Position numbers and translations under genes: made by a program
Notes under the pieces: generated by a model
Seen by the model: only the letters and a program-made list of their open reading frames with translations
Databases searched by the model: none
Told to the model about the DNA's origin: nothing
Source: Antedon mediterranea
Taxonomy: Eukaryota > Echinodermata > Crinoidea > Comatulida > Antedonidae
Assembly (NCBI RefSeq): GCF_964355755.1
Contig: NC_092674.1
Span: 15,383,001-15,447,000 of the forward strand
Direction: 5' to 3'
Length of the DNA stretch: 64,000 nucleotides
Shown here: piece after piece, positions 34,601 through 43,600 of the stretch
Layout of the letters: each line of letters starts with the position of its first letter
Numbering within the stretch: the first letter of the stretch is position 1

Positions 34601-37600
34601 CATGGACTGTTTTGATAATAATTCAATGATTATCTGACAGCGAAATACAGTATTGTCATGGGACTCATAAATACCAGAAATGCAGCTGGTACCTATAAAT
34701 TATAGTCGAGTTTCCATTTTAGCAAAAATGTCAAAGTGTAGTACTATAACTGCTGCTTGATTTCATCTAATAAATGAGTCATCTCGTGTGACGTAGCGGG
34801 CTAGAGCAGCAGTGTGAAGACTACTGCTTTAACATGTTCTTATTTATGTTTAATATTTTTATAGTAAATAATATTTTTTGAACAGGATTTAATTATTATC
34901 TATGATCAAAATTACCTCTTCAAAGTTTGTGCTGTTGACACTGACTGACTGATATTTAATAGAATTTAGGGATAACTGGGTCATGGTCATACACTGCTTG
35001 GTCATTTTACCTTAATGCACTGTTTTTGTTTTTTTATTGCTATAAAATATCTAATTTTATTTTTTAAGGCAAAGTTTCATTACCTTGTGCTTCCTAAAGA
35101 AAACATAACCAATTTGAAGAGACTAAACACAAGCAACATTGAATTACTGAAACACATTCACAAATGTGGAGAAAAAATCATAAAAAAGTAAGCAACTTTG
35201 CACTTCTATCTAACTCTTTTATTAAATCTGCATTTTAATCAAGAATGATCTATCATATTGCGATGAATGAGTGCACTCCAAGAGTGCTTACAGTACTTCT
35301 TCCTAAAATTTCCCTACATAAAATTTCTTCCAAAAATATTTATTTTTTATTTCTTTTAATGCTGTGTGTTATTATCTGTATCTATCTGTGTCATTATTAT
35401 AATTTTTTATTAAACAAACTCTAGAGTACCGTACCTAGATTGATGCTACAACTCAGATGGGGACAGTTTTTGGTTCATATACTGTACAGTTGTTGACATA
35501 ACAAGTACAACTTGTTGATCATTTGTTCAGATGTAATTATTATTACTATATTAGACCACTCTTATTATAGGCCATTGTCTCGGCAACAAAAAATTATGAT
35601 TTGATTTATGATTAGATTTTTCTAAAACTGTTGTAAATTAAAATAGATTAGAAACGTAAATGGATAGTTCAGCCTTCTCAGGAATTGGAAGGAGGCCTGT
35701 TGCACCCACAAATGTGAAAACAACCACAAATGTAAAAACGCATCACCCACAAATGTGAAAACAACCACAAATGTGAAAACGCATCACCCACAAATGTGAA
35801 AACGCATCACCCACAAATGTGAAAACAACCACAAATGTACAAACGCATCACCCACAAATGTGAAAACAACCACAAATGTACAAACGCATCACCCACAAAT
35901 GTGAAAACAACCACAAATGTGAAAACGCATCACCCACAAATGTGAAAACAACCACAAATGTACAAACGCATCACCCACAAATGTAAAAACAACCACAAAA
36001 GTAAAAACGCATCACCCACAAATGTGAAAACGCATCACCCACAAATGTAAAAACGCATCACCCACAAATGTGAAAACGCATCACCCACAAATGTAAAAAC
36101 GCATCACCCACAAATGTGAAAACAACCACAAATGTGAAAACGCATCACCCACAAATTTGAAAACGCATCACCCACAAATGTGAAAACGCATCACCCACAA
36201 ATGTGAAAACGCATCACCCACAAATGTAAAAACGCATCACCCACAAATGTGAAAACGCATCACCCACAAATGTAAAAATGCATCACCCACAAATGTGAAA
36301 ACAACCACAAATGTGAAAACGCATCACCCACAAATGTGAAAACGCATCACCCACAAATGTGAAAACGCATCACCCACAAATGTGAAAACGCATCACCCAC
36401 AAATGTGAAAACGCATCACCCACAAATGTGAAAACGCATCATCCACAAATGTGAAAACCCCGGTGAAAACGCATCACCCACAAATGTGAAAACGCATCAC
36501 CCACAAATGTGAAAAGGCATCACCCACAAATGTGAAAACGCATCACCCACAAATGTGAAAATGCATCACCCACAAATGTGAAAACGCATCACCCACAAAT
36601 GTGAAAACGCATCACCCACAAATGTGAAAATGCATCACCTACAAATGAAGACATTTTCGCCTATTAGGCTATACTATTTTTTCATCCAAAATATTTACAT
36701 TTTACCAAGCCTTGGACTTAGCAGGCTCTGTTAATACGCACCACCTTTCTCCTTTCCTATCGGAATATTGCTGTAGGCCTATTTATTTTAGGCTTCATAT
36801 GTTTTGTTGCTCATTTGCATGTGTTTTATATTATAATATAATTCTAGAAAAGCACACTTGTACACACTGGAAAAGATGTTGGATAGACATTCTTGGATTT
36901 TCTTGAATTCTTTCTTATTCCTACTGTATATTTTTCATTATTTCTATACATTTTTTTTTTCCTTTAAATGAAAATTTATTATCCAGTAACCACAATAGAT
37001 TTCACGTTAATTGTAAAATTGAAAGCAATGCTCCAATTTTATTGTTAATTGCTTTCTTCTTTATGTACTGCCAATTATTGATTTTTCTTTCATCTAATGT
37101 TTTTGTACTACAATGATTTTTAATGTATAACTATAACTATATTGATTTAAATTGTAAATGGAAAATTTTAAGAAAATAATTCCAACAACATTTAGTAATG
37201 TGGGTACAGGGCCATAAATAAATTAAAAATTTATATACAAAAGATTTCACTTTTAATTGTCATAACAAATTTGAAATCAATTTCCAAACTAGAAAGCCAC
37301 TCCGAGAGTGCATACATCCGCCTACTGTAAAATTCTCATACATAGGATTTCTCTGGAAATATACAGTATATACAATATATATATTTTGTGTATCTTAATG
37401 CTGTGTGTGATTTAGGCTAATTTCACTACATGCATGTGTATGAGAGTTTGGTGTAAAAAGGTTTATGTAACAAAGCCTCTCAACTAACAATAGTTTCAGT
37501 TGACCAACAATAGAACAGGAACGCCAACAACAAACGGGTGAATTTAAAAAGAAATAGGTTTTTTAAAACTACTTGTATCAAAATACCTGTTTTAAAATTA

Positions 37601-40600
37601 CAAATCACACATTATAACTCTTGCCTTTTTAGACAAGTAGTTCTTGGAAAAATGCAATTTCAGTTTACTTGTTACTTTAAGACTGCTCGCCGGCTTTTGA
37701 AAATTCTATCCTATCTTTCTGAGGTCTAAAAAAAATAATACTAAAAAGTAGTCCAGAATTGGGGCCGTAGTCCGGATTGCCTCCAAAATTGAATGGAGTG
37801 GTCCTTCACCACATATCTATCTGTATTTTCATTTTGGTAATGATCTTGTGATAACTTTTTGAATAATCCTGCAAACAAACCGATAAAACAAACAGACACA
37901 CGTGATCGATTACATATACCTACTTGGCGGAGGTAAATAAAACAGGCATTTGTTTACAAAAAAATTGTACAATAGTAGTTATAGTTAATATAAATAAAAA
38001 GCATATTACTTATTTTAAAAACAACACAGTTTGTTCTATTCATTTGATGATGCATGCAACAAACAATTTTCAGACAAATAATTTCTGTTTAGCAATAGAC
38101 AGATATGATAGTTAAATCTGTCACCCCACCACCAAAACAATATCTTCAAATTAGATCTTGCGCTTGAAAATTTCTCAAGGTTGACAGTTATAGTAGATAG
38201 TAGAAAAGATAATCATAATGTAATCAACATGTCAGTAAAGTGTGTGCATTATTAAATTCTGACACAGATTAAATAATATTTGAACTATTTGCAGATGAGT
38301 ACCTGTTGATCTTGAAAATACTGTAGTACAGAAATAATAATCTATTGCAAATCACTTTTCATTATGGATAGATAAAACTTAAACCATCCAACTGATCTAT
38401 GTTGATAAACTTTGAAGAAACTGGGTGACTTAATGTAGAACTATAAATAAAAAATGATATTCTTTGAAACAGGTTTAGATAGTTTTGTGAGAAGATCATG
38501 TTTGTATATCGTATCGATCGTATATTTATTTATTTTAAAACATTTTTATACAGGATAAAAACAAATATCAGGTATAGAAATTGCATCTGTTTATCTTATG
38601 TTCCATAGATTAAAAAACATTCATAAAAAGACATTAAAACTTACTAATAAAACTCTACTCAATACAAAGAAAAATAGTGCGAGTGTGAAAATTAAAGGTA
38701 TACATAAAATTAGATTTTTCAAAACAAGGATTTCTACAAATATACTAGCAATATATAGTCTAAAAAGAAAATTTGAAAAAGAAATATTTCTAACAAAAAA
38801 CGCCGCTCGCTTTGATATAACAGTTTTAAAGATTTATTGACCCCCTAACAAATATTTTTTTTTTTTCAAATTTGTTTTTTAATATATCTATCTAATCTAT
38901 CTATATTCACTTTAAACCAAAAACTGGATCGAAAAAAAAGAATTATTTACCTGAAAAAAATGTATTTTAAAGCAAAAAATACGTAAATTGTCTGTCAGAC
39001 AATGGTTTTTGGTTAAAATGTATGGTTTCTCTTCTCTTTTTATAATTGAAATAATTATTTTCTTTTCTTTATTAAAACTTCAAAATTACCTACTTAAAGT
39101 CTGATTGTATTAATCTTTATTTTTCATTTTTTTGGGGGACAATACATCTTAAATTATTGTTCTTTAGAAATGATTATTTTTGTTTAAAAATCAGTAGTAA
39201 ACATTTTGTGTAACGTAAATATATAGTCTGACTGTACAGAACAAAAATATAATCTTAAACTAGACTATGTAGTGTACTGTGAGTAGATAGTAGTTCACTT
39301 AACCACATAAAAATAGAAAAAAGTATCCTACTTTAAATTTATTTAATTCAAATCACTCAAAGCAAATAATACCACCAAGGTTGATTTTACAGATTACCGT
39401 CTACATGCATCTCAATAATACTGTATTATCAGCAAATGTTTTCATAAACTCTTTTCTCCAGACATGCTTTGTAATGTAATTTGTAATTTGAGCATGACCC
39501 TTCCAAGTTTACAAAATTCCAAAACTGTCAGCCTCTAGAACTATAGCTTCCACTTGATATAGCTTCTGAATGAGTATTCCTCTGGGAATATAGCTGGCTA
39601 ATGCCGCAGTGCGAAATACAATTTATAAATATATATTAAAAAACACCTGATTGTATTCCTGGAATTTGATTGGTTAATTACACATCACATGTCATTTAGA
39701 ATTAGCCCTACCTAATGGAATTGATATCTAAAGCCGGTTTTCCACTGGGCAAATTTATGAATTTTAAGAAGGCTCTTAAACGTGACATCGACTGTACATC
39801 ATTTTAGTCTGTAAGAGAATTCCAAAATGATGTTGGAGCTGCATGAGAGAAAGAATGGTGAAAGGGAGTGTGATAAAGTGAGACCATCATCAATGTATCT
39901 CTGTGTCAGGCCGAGGCAGGATTTATATGCAAACATCAATATCTTAAATGAGACACACTCTTTCACTGGGAGCCAAGTGTAGTTCACATAAGATGTGATC
40001 TGTACGTTTACATAAACATACTAGCTGTGCTATTTTGTACCATCTGTAAGCAGGGTCTTGGGCAGTGTGACATGAAGACAATTGCAGTGGTACAGTTGTG
40101 GTTTTATAAATACTACAGTTTTTGGAAGTAGAAGTGCAGGAAATGATAGAGGCATGTGACAGTGAGTGAATACCGGTAGTATATGGTTGGAGGAGTGAGG
40201 TAGAGTTTGCGGTCTGGATAAATTTGCAAATGCACAAAAATATAAGGGTTCATGTAAAATTGACAGGCTTTGAGTAATCATGGATTATGGGATAATTTAT
40301 CTACTTGGTACAAGATTTTACTTCTTGTTTTTTAGCTTTTAGCTAGTGCACTTTTAGTTGTATTTGTCTGTAAATAAATACATTCTCTAAAGGTAAAACT
40401 ATATATGTTTGTTAAGTTAGGCCACAAGTATTTATTATACTACTATAATCAATATGTGTAATGTGGTCTTACCATTTAATTTTTTTTCAGGGCTGCTGGT
40501 GGCCGAAAAATTCGATTAGGATATCATGCTGTTGCAAGTATGAGGTACTGTAAATCCTTGTTTAAAAGTGGAGATGTATCTCTTTGCATTAAGAGCTTGA

Positions 40601-43600
40601 TCTTATTTTTTCACAAAATGACATGAACTTTAAAGTAGAACTACTAGGATAATTTGTTTAATATTTATAACTGAATGAAGTTTAAACATATTATAATCTT
40701 TCAATAAGAAACAAAATAAAACATTTTTTTCTGTTTCACTGGAGGGTGGCCAACTGGACCACCCAAATTTGACCTAAAACAGTTTTCAGTTTCTTGTAGT
40801 TTGCATTCAAAGTTACAATACTGTATGCAAGCAAAATTCAAAATGTACCCTACAATTGAAGTTAATTACAAAATATGGAAAATTTTGATTTTCAGTCGCC
40901 TACATTTGCATGCTATAACACAAGACTTTGATTCAAGTTGCTTAAAAACTAAGAAACATTGGAACTCATTCACAACCAAGTTCTTTGTAGATTCCGAAGG
41001 TAACTTTTATTTTAAAATACAGTAGTTAAGGAACGTACAGATGAGTCTAAAGAAAGCTCTGAAGTAAACAGTTTGTTGTAAGCCGTAGGTGAGTGCCTGT
41101 GAAGACATTCATTTATTAAAGTTACTTCAACCTTTTTACAGACAAGTTAAAAATCTCAGGAATAGCGTTGTTTAGATGCAATTATTTCAAAGCTAGTTTT
41201 AAAGCACGATAAATTGTTTATCCATACTGTAATTAATAGCAGAATGGATGTGTATAAATTAAAAAAAAGCATCGTGTGGATGCTCACCGGAAGTAACATG
41301 CGCATATAATTTTATGTTTGACATAACTTTTAACTTGGACGTATAGGCTCTATGAACATAACTTATGTCAATGCTTGCTTATTGGATGAATGGTCAACGC
41401 TTCTACAAAAATCATCAATGCAGTTCACAGCCTGTTTTGTTGATTATATTATTATTATATTCATGGTATCTTTATTAAAGTATCTTTTACAATTACAATT
41501 GAATTAGTTAAATAAACAACAACGATACAATTATGGCACTCATTAATACTAGAAAAAAACATTAAAAAACAAAAACAGTGACTGATTTAGAGATGCTCTG
41601 ATGCTAGAGGCCGCTTGAAAAAATGTTTTTGTACATTTTAACGCAAACGATCGACATAACAAAGTTCTCCTATCTTCAAGCGATTGAAGTTAGAGTATGG
41701 AAAGGGCATCTATTTATAAATTTACATAAGGGCAAAATTCGGTAAATCATGTGTTTACTTGGATGGTATATAAAGTTGGTTCGTAGTTTCGGTACTGATT
41801 ATAATCACCTGATGTAACCCCCGTTTGGTAATTAAATTGAGTTAGATAATTAGTTATTGACAATTAAAACGAATTTAGGTTAAACGTTTTGGTGTTTTCC
41901 GATCGTGGTATACACAGTCTAATGGATGTCCATCTTAATAAATATCGCACACATTCGACAAAATTTGATGGTAAACGTCAATGAGACAGTGGTAGTCGAC
42001 TTGCCTTTCTGATTACTGTACAGTCTTTTGTCAATATTGGCGTGGATAGATGGTAACAGTCGATTAGCTATTAAACGCTCCGTTACCTTGGTCAACGTTG
42101 GGGTGAGAGATGTAGGACGAAGAGCATTAATTGTAGAATGTGATTACGATTACGGTATTATAGCTGTTATACTGTATTAGTTATAACTAATATTACATCC
42201 CCTCGGGTTGGGGAGGAAACAATTTGTTTCAGATCATTTCCAAGATATAAGATCTCAGATCTGTTCTATTAAAGTCGCCCTACATATACCTGCATGTGAT
42301 CTATTATCTAATAAGATCAATCGTCGCCAATAGGTGATCAATTTAAAGTTCAGTGTTCTGCAATCCAGGTGATATATTTACATCAACAATGTCAACATCA
42401 AGAAAAAGACACATGTCCATAACATCATTTTAGTTGGCCTTTTCACCAAGGGTCAGCCAGGCTCTCCTAAATTTCAGCAATTTTTATTGAAGGGTATTCA
42501 CTCAACACATGTATAATTGTTTTAAATAAGTAATACACATGTATAAAACTCTTTGTATGCTTCTTCAATTTCTTCTTCATTTTTGAAAACTAAATTCTGA
42601 CAATAGTAATATGATTTTGAACTTTTAACTGTTAAACTGCTGGTTAATGCTCAGAAAATCTTTTGAAATGAGCTTTTGAAGATATTAATAGTAAATACTT
42701 AGCTTCATCTCCCATGAGGAATGGGGGAAAGGATTTCTTTTTAATGGCAGCTGTTCAAATTTAGCATTCTATTTTCAGCACTACAGGAAACAACTGTCAT
42801 CAGTCCTTCATACCCCCTTCACCCAACACAATTCATTGTATCAGTCCTTCATACCCCCTTCACCCAACACAATTCATTGTAGCAGTCCTTCATACCCCCT
42901 TCACCCAACACAATTCATTGTAGCAGTCCTTCATACCCCCTTCACCCAACACAATTCATTGTAGCAGTCCTTCATACCCCCTTCACCCAACACAATTCAT
43001 TGTATCAGTCCTTCATACCCCCTTCACCCAACACAATTCATTGTATCAGTCCTTCATACCCCCTTCACCCAACACAATTCATTGTATCAGTCCTTCATAC
43101 CCCCTTCACCCAACACAATTCATTGTATCAGTCCTTCATACCCCCTTCACCCAACACAATTCATTGTATCAGTCCTTCATACCCCCTTCACCCAACACAA
43201 TTCATTGTATCAGTCCTTCATACCCCCTTCACCCAACACAATTCATTGTATCAGTCCTTCATACCCCCTTCACCCAACACAATTCATTGTAGCAGTCCTT
43301 CATACCCCCTTCACCCAACACAATTCATTGTATCAGTCCTTCATACCCCCTTCACCCAACACAATTCATTGTAGCAGTCCTTCATACCCCCTTCACCCAA
43401 CACAATTCATTGTATCAGTCCTTCATACCCCCTTCACCCAACACAATTCATTGTAGCAGTCCTTCATACCCCCTTCACCCAACACAATTCATTGTATCAG
43501 TCCTTCATAGCCCCTTCACCCAACACAATTCCTTGTTTCATTTTGTTTATTTTTCTATTTGTTTTAATTTCTAAATTAGTGATACTCTATTTTGTTCTTA

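Noticed and set aside
35704-36646. CRISPR-like regularly spaced repeats
   Set aside because: Units are directly tandem with no unique spacers, and the sequence is eukaryotic; it is a minisatellite.
40030-40281. Minus-strand frames of 83-97 codons beside the RT fragment
   Set aside because: Composition is low complexity and no RT motif continues beyond about 40000.
40896-40920. Arg instead of His at the first position of the aprataxin HIT triad (R-L-H-L-H)
   Set aside because: The middle His, the expected catalytic residue, is intact. As far as I recall, this first position also varies in fungal and plant aprataxins, so it is not evidence of a dead gene.
43000-43456. Long plus-strand frames of Ser/Pro/His/Thr-rich repeats
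   Set aside because: All three frames are open because the 41-bp unit has no stop; it is an intronic minisatellite, not a protein.
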